From Marinibacterium anthonyi (GTDB lineage Bacteria > Pseudomonadota > Alphaproteobacteria > Rhodobacterales > Rhodobacteraceae): a stretch of DNA of 64,000 nt. Position numbers and translations under genes: made by a program. The first letter of the stretch is position 1. Each line of letters starts with the position of its first letter. Shown piece by piece: positions 42,247 through 51,493 of the stretch. The notes under the pieces are model-generated. The model was not told the DNA's origin. It ran no database searches and worked only from the letters and a program-made list of their open reading frames with translations. The stretch covers positions 4,977,501 through 5,041,500 of the forward strand of contig CP031585.1 of NCBI GenBank assembly GCA_003217735.2, in the 5' to 3' direction.

Positions 42247-43545
42247 ATGCCATTCGAACAACGCAGCGCCTTTCCGCGGAAGATCGCGGTCATCGGCGCA
42301 GGAATATCCGGGCTCGGCGCAGCCCACATGCTGGGCGACGACCACCTTGTGACGCTTTTCGAATCCGAACACCGGCTGGGCGGGCATGCCCGCACCGTGA
42401 TGGCCGGAAAGCACGGCGATCAGCCGGTGGACATGGGGTTCATCGTTTTCAACAAGGTCAATTACCCCCGCCTGACGCGCCTGTTCGACGATCTTGGCGT
42501 GCCGGTCGCCCCCAGCCAGATGAGCTTTGGTGTGTCGATCGACGGTGGCGCGATGGAATATTCGCTGTCCAGCCTCGACTCGCTGTTCGCGACGCGGCGC
42601 CACGCGGCCCACCCCGCCTTCCTGCGCATGATCCGCGACATCTTCCGGTTCAACGCACGGGCCGAGGCCGCCATCACCGGCCCCGACATGACGGTGGGCG
42701 AATTGCTGGATGCCACGGGCATGGGCAAGTGGTTCCGGGATTATTATCTTCTGCCGTTCTCGGGCGCGATCTGGTCGACGCCGAAATGCCGGATCCTGGA
42801 TTTCCCGGCCTACGCGATGATCCGGTTCTTCAAGAACCACCACCTTCTCAGCCATACCGGCCAGCACCAGTGGTACACGGTGCGCGGCGGGTCGATCCAG
42901 TATGTCGCCCGTCTGGAAGCCGCGCTGAAGCGCCGCGGGGTCGAGGTGCGCGCCGGCTGCCCGATCCGGTCCGTCACCCGCGACGCCCTTGGCGTGACCG
43001 TCACGCCAGAGGGCGGCGTGCCCGAGATATTCGACGAGGTGGTCTTTGCCACCCATTCCGATGTCACCCTGCGCCTTCTGGCAGACGCCGCGCCCCATGA
43101 ACGCGCCGCGCTTGCCAGGATCCGCTATCAGCCGAACCAGGTCGTGCTGCATTCCGACCCGGCGATGATGCCCAAACGGCGCAAGGTCTGGTCCAGCTGG
43201 GTCTATTCCGAAGACCGCAATGCGCCTTCGGACGTGATCGACCTGACCTACTGGATGAATTCGCTGCAGCCGATCCCGATGGACGATCCGCTGTTCGTCA
43301 CGCTGAATTCCCGCCGCCCGATCCGCGAAGACCTGATCCACGACCAGCAGACCATGTATCACCCGGTCTACGACACCGCTGCCCTGGCCGCCCAGGACGA
43401 CATCCGCGGGTTCAACGGCGCGAACGGCACCTGGTTCTGCGGCGCCTGGATGAAGAACGGTTTTCACGAGGACGGGCTGGCCAGCGCCGCCGACGTGGTC
43501 GAAGGGATCGCCGCGCGGCCGCCCCTGCCGGTGGCCGCCGAATGA
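42247..43545 (+). CDS. FAD-dependent oxidoreductase of the sigma-E regulon (RSP_1091-like)
   Basis: A 432-residue flavoprotein of the amine-oxidase/desaturase fold. The N-terminal dinucleotide site VIGAGISGLGAAHML (about 14-28) with FESEHRLGGHARTV following, and the C-terminal FAD contact GLASAADVVEG. It heads the operon next to rpoE-chrR; in R. sphaeroides the orthologous gene is a sigma-E target tied to the singlet-oxygen response and to modified (methylated or furan) membrane fatty acids. It probably oxidises or desaturates phospholipid acyl chains. CGGAG precedes the ATG at 42247. Confidence 0.9.
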   Translation: MPFEQRSAFPRKIAVIGAGISGLGAAHMLGDDHLVTLFESEHRLGGHARTVMAGKHGDQPVDMGFIVFNKVNYPRLTRLFDDLGVPVAPSQMSFGVSIDGGAMEYSLSSLDSLFATRRHAAHPAFLRMIRDIFRFNARAEAAITGPDMTVGELLDATGMGKWFRDYYLLPFSGAIWSTPKCRILDFPAYAMIRFFKNHHLLSHTGQHQWYTVRGGSIQYVARLEAALKRRGVEVRAGCPIRSVTRDALGVTVTPEGGVPEIFDEVVFATHSDVTLRLLADAAPHERAALARIRYQPNQVVLHSDPAMMPKRRKVWSSWVYSEDRNAPSDVIDLTYWMNSLQPIPMDDPLFVTLNSRRPIREDLIHDQQTMYHPVYDTAALAAQDDIRGFNGANGTWFCGAWMKNGFHEDGLASAADVVEGIAARPPLPVAAE

Positions 43546-44300
43546 GGGACGCCGTCGATCATGTCGCCGGCCAGACCTTTCACGGCCGCAAGGGCGCGAT
43601 CCGCAACGCCTTTCGCTACGGCGTGGATTACGTGCTGCTGGATGCCGAGGCCGACGTGACCGGCCCTGTGCTGTTCACCCGCAACGGGCGCAACATGGTG
43701 TCCGTTCATGACATCGACCATGGCGGCGCACCGGGCGAAGGCACCGGCGCGCGATGGGTGCGCCAGGTGATGCGGGCGCATCAGCTGCCCCAGCCCGGCC
43801 GGATCCAGCTGCTGACCCAGCCCCGGCGCATGGGGCACGTGTTCAACCCGGTGAGCTTCTGGCTGTGCCATGGCGCGGATGGCCTGAATGCCGTCATCGC
43901 CGAGGTCACCAACACCTTCGGCGAACGCCATTCCTACCTGTGCCACAAGCCCGACCTGTCGCCGATCACGCCCTCGGACCGGCTGGCGGCGACCAAGATA
44001 TTCCACGTCAGCCCGTTCCAGCCGGTCGAAGGCGGCTATGTCTTCCGCTTCGACATCCGTCCCGACCGGGTCGGCATCTGGATCGACTATTCGCAGGGCG
44101 ACGGCGGGCTGATCGCCACGCTGACCGGCCACCGCCGGCCCCTGACCAACGGCGGCATCCTGCGCGCCGCGCTGCGCCGGCCGATGGGATCGCGCCGGGT
44201 GCTGGCGCTGATCCACTGGCAGGCGCTGAAGCTCTGGTGGAAGGGCGCGCGCTATCGCGTGCCCCCCACGCCGCCCGCGCAAGACGTGTCGCGCGGATGA
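43542..44300 (+). CDS. DUF1365 family protein (RSP_1090-like)
   Basis: A 252-residue protein of the DUF1365 family (ATG overlaps the upstream stop). Typical boxes: VDHVAGQTFHGRKGAIRNAFRYGVDY, RIQLLTQPRRMGHVFNPVSFWL and FHVSPFQPVEGGYVFRFD. The family travels with an FAD oxidoreductase and with cyclopropane-type methyltransferases in lipid-modification clusters. In R. sphaeroides it is required, with the FAD oxidoreductase, for the full sigma-E response. The biochemical step is not settled. Confidence 0.9.
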   Translation: MRDAVDHVAGQTFHGRKGAIRNAFRYGVDYVLLDAEADVTGPVLFTRNGRNMVSVHDIDHGGAPGEGTGARWVRQVMRAHQLPQPGRIQLLTQPRRMGHVFNPVSFWLCHGADGLNAVIAEVTNTFGERHSYLCHKPDLSPITPSDRLAATKIFHVSPFQPVEGGYVFRFDIRPDRVGIWIDYSQGDGGLIATLTGHRRPLTNGGILRAALRRPMGSRRVLALIHWQALKLWWKGARYRVPPTPPAQDVSRG

Positions 44301-45556
44301 TCCTGTCGGCGCGCATGGTTGATGGCGACGGGCTGGCCCCCTGGGCGCTGTTTGGCGGCGTCCTGGCGATGGCCGGGCTGCCGATCTACATCCATGCGCC
44401 CAAGGTCTTTGCCGATCAGCACGGGGTCAGCCTGGCCGCCATGGGGGCGGTTCTTTTCGGGCTGCGCCTGCTGGACGTGGTGCAGGATCCGTTGCTGGGC
44501 CGCCTGGCCGAAGTGCTGGGCAATCGCCGCGGCGCCGCCGTCGCCCTGGCCGGGACAGGGCTGGCCACCGGCATGCTGGGCCTTTTTGCCGTTGATCCGC
44601 CAATCGCGCCGCTTCTGTGGTTCGCGCTGATGCTGACGCTGGTCTTCAGCGCCTATTCCTTCCTGACCATCTGCTTTTACGCCCAGGGCGTCACCCGCGC
44701 CGCCACCCTTGGGGCCTTGGGTCACCTGCGGCTGGCCCGCTGGCGGGAACCCGGCGCGTTGCTGGGTGTCTGCCTGGCCGCCGTCGCGCCCGCCGTCTTC
44801 GCCACGCTGACCGACGCGCCCTATGCCGCCTTTGCCTGGGCCTTCGCGCTGTTCGTCCTGCTGGCCGTCACCGCGATGCGCGGCGAATGGCAGGCCACGC
44901 CTGCGCCATCGCCCGCCTTCCGTACCGTGATCACCGACCCGGTTGCCCGCCGCCTTCTGGTCATCGCGCTGCTGAATGCCAGCCCCATGGCGGTGACCGC
45001 GACGCTCTTTCTCTATTTCGTGGACGGCCGCCTGGCAGCACCTGGCGCCGAGGCGCCGCTCCTGCTGCTGTTCTTCCTCACGGCAGCAGGAGCGGCGCCG
45101 CTCTGGGGGCACCTGTCCGACCGGTTCGGGCCCAAACCTGTGCTGATCGGCGCGATGGTCCTGTCGATCGCGGCCTTTGCCCCCGTTCCCCTGCTGGGCG
45201 CCGGGGACATCGCGGCCTTTGCCGCCGTCTGCCTGGTCTCGGGCGCCGCCCTTGGCGCCGACCTGACCCTGCTGCCAGCCCTCTTCGCCGCGCGGATGGA
45301 ACGCATCGCGCCCTCGGCCGCGGCCGGCTTCGGGCTCTGGTCCTTCGTGTCGAAATTCGCGCTGGCGCTGGCCGCGCTGGTGCTTCTGCCCGTGCTCCAG
45401 CTGGCCGGTTTCACCCCCGGCGCACCCGCATCCCAAGGCGCGCTGACCCTCCTTGCCCTGCTCTATGCGGGCCTTCCCTGTCTGCTCAAGGCCGCCGCCC
45501 TCATCCTGCTGACGACGACCGAACTCGAGGATACCCCATGCCGAACATCCTTCTGA
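44297..45556 (+). CDS. MFS transporter, GPH-like (RSP_1089-like)
   Basis: A 419-residue inner-membrane protein with about twelve membrane segments. It starts by ATGA overlap with DUF1365. GLRLLDVVQDPLLGRLAEVLGNRRG is the loop 2-3 signature of glycoside-pentoside-hexuronide/cation symporters (the D-x-x-x-D-P-x-x-G pattern). Within this lipid-damage operon, a role in lipid or fatty-acid handling is more likely than sugar import. Its 3' end overlaps the next gene by 19 bases. Confidence 0.9.
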   Translation: MILSARMVDGDGLAPWALFGGVLAMAGLPIYIHAPKVFADQHGVSLAAMGAVLFGLRLLDVVQDPLLGRLAEVLGNRRGAAVALAGTGLATGMLGLFAVDPPIAPLLWFALMLTLVFSAYSFLTICFYAQGVTRAATLGALGHLRLARWREPGALLGVCLAAVAPAVFATLTDAPYAAFAWAFALFVLLAVTAMRGEWQATPAPSPAFRTVITDPVARRLLVIALLNASPMAVTATLFLYFVDGRLAAPGAEAPLLLLFFLTAAGAAPLWGHLSDRFGPKPVLIGAMVLSIAAFAPVPLLGAGDIAAFAAVCLVSGAALGADLTLLPALFAARMERIAPSAAAGFGLWSFVSKFALALAALVLLPVLQLAGFTPGAPASQGALTLLALLYAGLPCLLKAAALILLTTTELEDTPCRTSF

Positions 45557-46131
45557 TCCTGCTCGGCATCGGCCTCGCGCTGCTTGTCGCCCACCTGCGC
45601 CAGCGCTACGCGTCCTTCGCGGCGCAAACCCCCGGCGATTACGACGGCACCGGGCCGCGGATCGACCTGCCCACGCACCTGAACGGAGAGATCATCTGCG
45701 ACGGTGTCATCTATGGTCCATTGGGGCGCGTGGTGTCCCGGTTCACCGGCGATTTCCGGGTCGACTGGACCGGCGAGACCGCGGTGATGCGCGAGCACTT
45801 CCGCTATGACGACGGGTCGTTCCGCGACCGCCGCTGGCAGCTGCGCCTGATCGACGGCAACCGGATCGAGGCGCTGGCCGACGATGTCATCGGCACCGGG
45901 CGCGGCGTGATCGGCGGGCCGTCGCTGCAGCTGCGCTACCGGATCCGGCTGCCCGACAGTTCGGGCGGGCACGTTCTGGACACGGTGGACTGGATGTACC
46001 TGACGCCCGACGGCACGATCGTGAACCGCAGCCAGTTCCGCAAGTTCGGCATCACCGTCGCCGAACTGGTCGCCACCATGCGCCCCCGCCCGGCAGAGGC
46101 CAAGGCATCGACGGGCACCGAGGCCGCATGA
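45538..46131 (+). CDS. DUF3833 family protein (RSP_1088-like)
   Basis: A 197-residue protein with one N-terminal membrane segment (ILLILLGIGLALLVAHL) and a beta-rich DUF3833 domain (LNGEIICDGVIYGPLGRVVSRFTGDF ... EHFRYDDGSFRDRRWQLRL) resembling lipocalin-like lipid-binding folds. GAGG lies just before the ATG at 45538. Probable periplasmic-side lipid-handling partner of the operon. Overlaps the following SDR start by ATGA. Confidence 0.88.
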   Translation: MPNILLILLGIGLALLVAHLRQRYASFAAQTPGDYDGTGPRIDLPTHLNGEIICDGVIYGPLGRVVSRFTGDFRVDWTGETAVMREHFRYDDGSFRDRRWQLRLIDGNRIEALADDVIGTGRGVIGGPSLQLRYRIRLPDSSGGHVLDTVDWMYLTPDGTIVNRSQFRKFGITVAELVATMRPRPAEAKASTGTEAA

Positions 46132-46859
46132 GCGACCTGAACGGCAAGAGATACTGGCTGGTCGGCGCCAGCGACGGATTGGGCGCGGCCCTGGCCCGCC
46201 AGCTGAGCGAGGCTGGCGTGCACGTCGTCCTGTCCGCCCGGTCCAAGGACAAGCTGCAGGCGCTGGCCGACGCCCTGCCCGGCCCGGCGGACGTGCAACC
46301 GATTGATGTATCGGACGACGCCAGCGTGCGCGCGGCGGCACAGGCCGTCGGAGAGGTCGACGGGCTGGTCTACCTTGCCGGGGTCTACTGGCCGATGACA
46401 GCGCAGGAGTGGAACGCCGATCAGGCCACCGCCATGGCCGACGTCAACTTCACCGGGGTGTTCCGGGTGCTGGGACAGGTGGTGCCCGCGATGGTCGCCC
46501 GTGACGCGGGCCATATCGTGATCACCGGGTCGCTGTCGGGCTTCCGGGGGCTGCCCGGCACCATCGGATACGTGGCGTCGAAAGCCGGGGTGATGGCGCT
46601 GGCCGAAAGCCTGCATGCCGATCTGCACCGCACGGGCGTCAAGGTGCAGCTGGCCAACCCCGGTTTCATCCGCACCCGGCTGACCGACAAGAACGATTTC
46701 TCCATGCCCTTTTTGATGGAGCCCGAGGACGCCGCGCGCCACATCCTGACCCACATGCGATCGAACCGGTTCGCCCGCAGCTTTCCGACGCCGTTCGGCT
46801 GGATCTTCCGCCTGTCGCGGCTGCTGCCGGAATGGGCCTACCTGCGGATCTTCACCTGA
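46128..46859 (+). CDS. Short-chain dehydrogenase/reductase (RSP_1087-like)
   Basis: A 243-residue NAD(P)-dependent SDR: cofactor site WLVGASDGLGAALARQL (about 8-24), YLAGVYWP in place of NAG, catalytic Ser in VITGSLSGFRG and Tyr-Lys in YVASKAGVMALAESL. It is the last gene of the sigma-E-linked operon. Its stop lies eight bases into the convergent cyclase gene. The substrate is unknown, plausibly an oxidised lipid product. Confidence 0.9.
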   Translation: MSDLNGKRYWLVGASDGLGAALARQLSEAGVHVVLSARSKDKLQALADALPGPADVQPIDVSDDASVRAAAQAVGEVDGLVYLAGVYWPMTAQEWNADQATAMADVNFTGVFRVLGQVVPAMVARDAGHIVITGSLSGFRGLPGTIGYVASKAGVMALAESLHADLHRTGVKVQLANPGFIRTRLTDKNDFSMPFLMEPEDAARHILTHMRSNRFARSFPTPFGWIFRLSRLLPEWAYLRIFT

Positions 46860-48198
46860 CCGGATCGGGCGTGCAGGCCAGCACTTCCACCTCTTCGTCC
46901 CGTCCCCGGATCGCCGTACGCCCCAGCAGCGTCCAGTTGCCCGGTGCCGCCGTGCCCGCTCGTTCCAGCAGGTCGCGCGACACGATGATGGGCGCGCCCA
47001 GCTCCTTTGTCATCGCCTCCAGCCGGGCCGCCACGTTCACCGCGTCGCCGAAAACCGAATATTCCAGCCGCTCGTCGTCGCCGACGACGCCGCTGAAGAC
47101 CTCTCCCCAATGGGCCCCCACGCCGACACGAACCGGCACCGGCCGCGACGCGGACCAGTCGGCCATGTCCGTCCGGATGTTCTCGGCACAGCGCAGCGCG
47201 CAGCGGGCCGCGCGCGGGGCATCCGATCCGGCGGGGAAGACGATCATCGCGGCATCGCCCATGAACTTGTCGATCATGCCGCCGCAGTCGCGCACCGACT
47301 GCGTCAGCCGACCCCGGAAATCCGACACGAAGGCGGATACCTCCTCGGGCGTCATCGTTTCGGACATCGCGGTGAACCCGCGGATATCGACGAAAAGAAT
47401 CCCCATCTCCTCGCGCTTGCCCCGGCGCAGGTCCTGCATGCGCCCCTCGGCCAGTTCGGCCGAGATCTGGGCCGGCAGATACCGCGTCAGGTTCGCACGC
47501 CGCCGCGCCTCGGTTATGGAATCGCGCAAAAGGCGCCGGGTGCGGGACGCCGCGATCACCAGCACGCCGCCCGCCAGCGCGATCATGATCAGCCGCATCA
47601 TGTTGGGCGGGGTCGCCAGGAAAAACGCGACCTCGTGATTGCCGGCGAAATCCTCGGGCGCGGGTGCGTTGCCCAGGTCCAGCATGCCCGCAAGGCCCAG
47701 CACCAGCACCAGCACCACGACGATATAGACCTGCACCGCCGGATCGACCCTCAGCATGCCGAAGGCCAGCGCGATGGGGATCAGCCAGGCGGGCGGCAGG
47801 GCGAACAGGACCTGGCCCGAAAACCCCGTGTTCTGAAGGCTCAGCCAGATGTTGATCAGCAGGAAGACGCAGTCGGTCGTCACCGTCAGCCAGATCATCC
47901 AGCGTTTCAGCCCGCCGGTCCGCCCCAGCAGCCAGATCCCAAGTCCGACGGCGAAATAGGCCGCCATCGTGCCCGAGGCAAAGACCCACTGCCGTTTCTG
48001 CATCGCGTCGGCATAATCCGAAAACGGCCCCACCGTGACCGCGAAGAACAGGAACAGCCCGCCCGCCACGATCATCCGCAGCACCGACACCAGCCGTTCC
48101 GAGGCGATTTCCGCCGCGACCAGAAGCTGGTGCGTACCGGCCTCTGGGTCTGGCTGTCTGTCAGTCTGCAGGTCGGGCTGTCTGTCGGGCTGGGTCAT
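46852..48198 (-). CDS. Membrane-anchored class III adenylate/guanylate cyclase
   Basis: A 448-residue protein. A repetitive hydrophilic N-terminus (QPDRQPDLQTDRQPDPEAG, from short CTGTCTGT-type DNA repeats) precedes six or so membrane segments (about 40-215, e.g. VLRMIVAGGLFLFFAVTVG). The cyclase domain follows: LFVDIRGFTAMSE and GDAAMIVFPAG with metal-binding Asp residues, and EYSVFGDAVNVAARLE containing the transition-state Asn/Arg. It makes cAMP or cGMP at the inner membrane. The ATG at 48198 has only a weak ribosome site. It lies downstream of rmuC on the same strand, 59 bases away. Confidence 0.9.
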   Translation of the reverse strand: MTQPDRQPDLQTDRQPDPEAGTHQLLVAAEIASERLVSVLRMIVAGGLFLFFAVTVGPFSDYADAMQKRQWVFASGTMAAYFAVGLGIWLLGRTGGLKRWMIWLTVTTDCVFLLINIWLSLQNTGFSGQVLFALPPAWLIPIALAFGMLRVDPAVQVYIVVVLVLVLGLAGMLDLGNAPAPEDFAGNHEVAFFLATPPNMMRLIMIALAGGVLVIAASRTRRLLRDSITEARRRANLTRYLPAQISAELAEGRMQDLRRGKREEMGILFVDIRGFTAMSETMTPEEVSAFVSDFRGRLTQSVRDCGGMIDKFMGDAAMIVFPAGSDAPRAARCALRCAENIRTDMADWSASRPVPVRVGVGAHWGEVFSGVVGDDERLEYSVFGDAVNVAARLEAMTKELGAPIIVSRDLLERAGTAAPGNWTLLGRTAIRGRDEEVEVLACTPDPVR

Positions 48199-48257
48199 CT
48201 GGCGGATCCCGGGTTCCCTTTCAGATACGATATCGACGGGGACCGGGAAAGCGCCGC

Positions 48258-49493
48258 TCAGCCGTCGGCCTGCGGCACGGTGACGGGATGGGGCACCACC
48301 TGAGGCGCCTCGTCGAAATCGAAACGGTCCAGCCGTTCGGCCCTGCGCCCGGCCTTTTCGGCACTGACCCGGATCTCGGCCACATCGCGCGCGGCCTGCG
48401 AGAAATGCCTGTCGAGGTTCGCCACCCGTTCGCCCAGCCGCCCGACATCGCGGTTCAGCAGCGCCAGTTCGGTGCGGATCGCGCCCGCCTGTTCGCGCAT
48501 CCGCGCATCCTTCAGGATCGCGCGCATCGTGTTCAGCGTGGCCATGCAGGTGGTGGGCGACACGATCCAGACCCGGGCATCGAACCCTTCGCGCACCACC
48601 TCCGGGAAACTGGCGTGCAGTTCGGCATAGACCGCTTCGGACGGCAGGAACATCAGCGCGCCTTCGGCAGTCTCGCCCTCCAGGATGTATTTCTCGGCGA
48701 TCGCCTTGATATGCACCCGCACCGCCTGGCGAAAGGCCGCCTGCGCGCGGGCCTGTGTCGTGTCGTTGTCGGCCTTGCGCAGGGCCTCCCAGGCTTCCAG
48801 GGGGAACTTGCTGTCGATGACGATGGGGCCGGGCGGATTGGGCAGGCGGATCAGGCAATCGGCCCGCCGCCCGTTCGACAGCGTCACCTGCATCGCATAG
48901 CTGTCGGCGGGCAGCGCCTTGGCCACGATGTCGTGCAGCTGGATTTCCCCGAAGGCGCCGCGGGTCTGCTTGTTCGACAGGATGTCCTGCAGCGACAGCA
49001 CATCGCCGGACAGCCGCGTGATGTTGTCCTGCGCCTTGTCGATGACCTTCAGCCGTTCCTGCAATTGCGTCAACGAGGTCGTGGTGGCCTTGGATTGCCC
49101 ATGCAGCGTGTCGGTCATCCGCTCCTGCATCTCGGCCAGCGCCACCTGCGATTTCAGCGTGTTCTCGGCCAGTCGGTCCGACATCTGCTGCTGCACGTTG
49201 GCCAGCCGGGATTCCATCCGCTGGATCAGCTGCATCTGCCCGTTGGCCTGCGTGTCCGACACATGCTGCAGCCCGCCGCGCAGCTGGTCCTGCCCCTGCG
49301 CCATCTGCTGCAACGATTGCGACACCCATGCCATCTGCTGGGCCATGGGTTCGGCCGCGCGGGCGGCCCGGCCAGACGCGCGGATCGAGGCGATCAGCAG
49401 CATCAGCAGCAACAGGACCGCCCCGGCCACGCCTGCCGCGATCCACAGGCGCGGATCATCCGTGGCCACCGACTGGCCCCCGATCTGGATCAT
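48258..49493 (-). CDS. rmuC: DNA recombination protein RmuC
   Basis: A 411-residue protein with an N-terminal membrane segment ([22 protein letters not shown]), a long coiled coil (about 45-165), and the RmuC nuclease-like domain ([63 protein letters not shown]). RmuC proteins limit rearrangements at repeats. The start at 49493 overlaps the mutL stop by ATGA, so translation is coupled to mismatch repair. Confidence 0.94.
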   Translation of the reverse strand: MIQIGGQSVATDDPRLWIAAGVAGAVLLLLMLLIASIRASGRAARAAEPMAQQMAWVSQSLQQMAQGQDQLRGGLQHVSDTQANGQMQLIQRMESRLANVQQQMSDRLAENTLKSQVALAEMQERMTDTLHGQSKATTTSLTQLQERLKVIDKAQDNITRLSGDVLSLQDILSNKQTRGAFGEIQLHDIVAKALPADSYAMQVTLSNGRRADCLIRLPNPPGPIVIDSKFPLEAWEALRKADNDTTQARAQAAFRQAVRVHIKAIAEKYILEGETAEGALMFLPSEAVYAELHASFPEVVREGFDARVWIVSPTTCMATLNTMRAILKDARMREQAGAIRTELALLNRDVGRLGERVANLDRHFSQAARDVAEIRVSAEKAGRRAERLDRFDFDEAPQVVPHPVTVPQADG

Positions 49494-51376
49494 GTGCGCC
49501 CGAACAGCCGTTCGATATCGGCCAGTTTCAGCTCTACATACGTCGGCCGGCCGTGGTTGCACTGGCCGGAGTGGGGCGTCGCCTCCATCTCGCGCAACAG
49601 CGCGTTCATCTCGTCCGCCTGCATCCTGCGCCCCGACCGGACCGATCCATGGCAGGCCATCCGGCTGAGGATCGCGTCGATCCGGTCCTTGACCATGTGG
49701 CTTTCGCCCAGGTCGTCGAGTTCATCCAGCACGTCGCGGATCAGGCCTTCGGCATTGACTGTGCCCAGGATCGCCGGGGTTTCGCGGATCGCGATCGCCC
49801 CGCCGCCAAAGGGTTCGATGGCCAGCCCCAGCTTGTGCAGCTCTTCGGCATGCTCAAGGATGCGCGCGCAATCGCCATCCGACAGGTCCACGATCTCGGG
49901 GATCAGCAGCGCCTGCGCGGCGACACCGTTTTCCTCGGTCTGGCGTTTCAGCCGTTCATAGACCAGCCGTTCATGGGCCGCGTGCTGATCGACGATGACC
50001 ATGCCGTCGGCGGTCTGGGCGATGATGTAATTCTCGTGCACCTGTCCCCGGGCGGCGCCCAGCGGGCGGCTTTCGGGCTGCGTTTCGGGGCGCGCCTCGC
50101 TGCGCTCATCGCGGTCCACGGGCATCGGATCGACCCGTGCGCTCCACGCGGCGGCGGTTTCGTCGAAGACCGATTGAGAGGGCATCTGAGGCGCCTGCGC
50201 GGCATAGGCCGACCTGAGCGCGCCCAGCGACGGCCGATCCATCTGGTAGACGCGCGGCTGGCCGGTGGCGGTGGGCTGTTCGGGGCGCATCGCGCCCAGC
50301 GTCGCGCCCGCCACGGTGGTGGACGCCCGGTGCCCGGCCTCGGCCAGCGCATGGCGCAGCGCCGACACGATCAGCCCCCGGGCGATGCCCGCGTCACGGA
50401 AACGGACCTCGGATTTCGCCGGGTGCACGTTGACGTCGACCAGGTGCGGATCGCAGTCGATGAACAGCGCCGCCGCCGGATGCCGATCACGGCTGAGGTA
50501 ATCCTGGTAGGCCCCGCGCAGCGCGCCGACCAGCAGCTTGTCCCTGACCGGCCGACCGTTGACAAAGAGGAACTGGGCCACCGAAGCCCCCCGCGAATAG
50601 GTCGGCAGCGCGGCATAGCCAAACAGCCGCAGCCCCTCGCGCGTGGCGTCGATCCTCAGCGCGTTCTCGGCGAATTCGCGGCCCAGCACGGTGGACAGCC
50701 GCCCGTGCAGCGCGTCGAACAGATCGCCGTTCTCGGGATCGGCGCGGAAGGTCGTCCGCCCCTGCCCGTCGCCGGACACGTCGCGCAGGGTGAAGCCCAC
50801 CGCCGGTTCGGCCATGGCCAGCCGCTTGATGATGTCCGACACCGCCTGGGTTTCCGACCGGTCCGACCGCAGGAACTTCAGCCGGGCGGGCGTGGCGTAG
50901 AACAGATCGCGCAGTTCGACCACCGTGCCGACCCGCAGCGCCGCCGGTTTCACCGGGCTCATGCGACCGCCCGAAACCTTGATCTCGGCCGCTTCATCCC
51001 CGCCGCGCGAGGTGATCGTCAGCCGCCCCACGGCGCCGAGCGACGGCAAGGCTTCGCCCCGGAATCCGAAGGTGTGGATGTTCAGCAAATCGGTGCCGTC
51101 GATCTTGGACGTCGCGTGCCGGGCCAGTGCCAGCGGCAGGTCTTCGGGCGCGATCCCGCAGCCGTCGTCTGTCACCCGGATCAGGGTCTTGCCGCCATCG
51201 GCGATCTCGACCATGACGCGGGTGGCGCCGGCGTCGATCGCGTTCTCGACCAGTTCCTTGACGGCCGACGCGGGCCGTTCCACGACCTCGCCCGCCGCGA
51301 TCCGGTTGATCGCGGATTCATCCAGCTGCCGGATTACCGGCCGCGTGTCGCCCATATTGCGGTCATGTTGTCCCAT
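49490..51376 (-). CDS. mutL: DNA mismatch repair protein MutL
   Basis: A 628-residue MutL: GHKL ATPase at the N-terminus ([51 protein letters not shown]) and the C-terminal dimerisation domain ([25 protein letters not shown] and [12 protein letters not shown]). [12 protein letters not shown] is the conserved DQHAxHER motif shared with endonuclease-type MutL. The start at 51376 is preceded by AGGGATA; an ATG at 51355 is the alternative. Coupled to rmuC. Confidence 0.96.
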   Translation of the reverse strand: MGQHDRNMGDTRPVIRQLDESAINRIAAGEVVERPASAVKELVENAIDAGATRVMVEIADGGKTLIRVTDDGCGIAPEDLPLALARHATSKIDGTDLLNIHTFGFRGEALPSLGAVGRLTITSRGGDEAAEIKVSGGRMSPVKPAALRVGTVVELRDLFYATPARLKFLRSDRSETQAVSDIIKRLAMAEPAVGFTLRDVSGDGQGRTTFRADPENGDLFDALHGRLSTVLGREFAENALRIDATREGLRLFGYAALPTYSRGASVAQFLFVNGRPVRDKLLVGALRGAYQDYLSRDRHPAAALFIDCDPHLVDVNVHPAKSEVRFRDAGIARGLIVSALRHALAEAGHRASTTVAGATLGAMRPEQPTATGQPRVYQMDRPSLGALRSAYAAQAPQMPSQSVFDETAAAWSARVDPMPVDRDERSEARPETQPESRPLGAARGQVHENYIIAQTADGMVIVDQHAAHERLVYERLKRQTEENGVAAQALLIPEIVDLSDGDCARILEHAEELHKLGLAIEPFGGGAIAIRETPAILGTVNAEGLIRDVLDELDDLGESHMVKDRIDAILSRMACHGSVRSGRRMQADEMNALLREMEATPHSGQCNHGRPTYVELKLADIERLFGRT

Positions 51377-51493
51377 TCCACTATCCCTAGCATGTTCATC
51401 CCCGATTCTGAAAGCGGGATGCGGGGGGTTGATTGACATCGCCGTGCCCCCTTGGTCTGTCCTTGGATGCAATCGCAGCGAAGGGACCGGGGC

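Noticed and set aside
46852-49446. Cyclase frame extended to 864 codons
   Set aside because: The added part overlaps rmuC in another frame and has no domain. The protein proper begins at about 48198.
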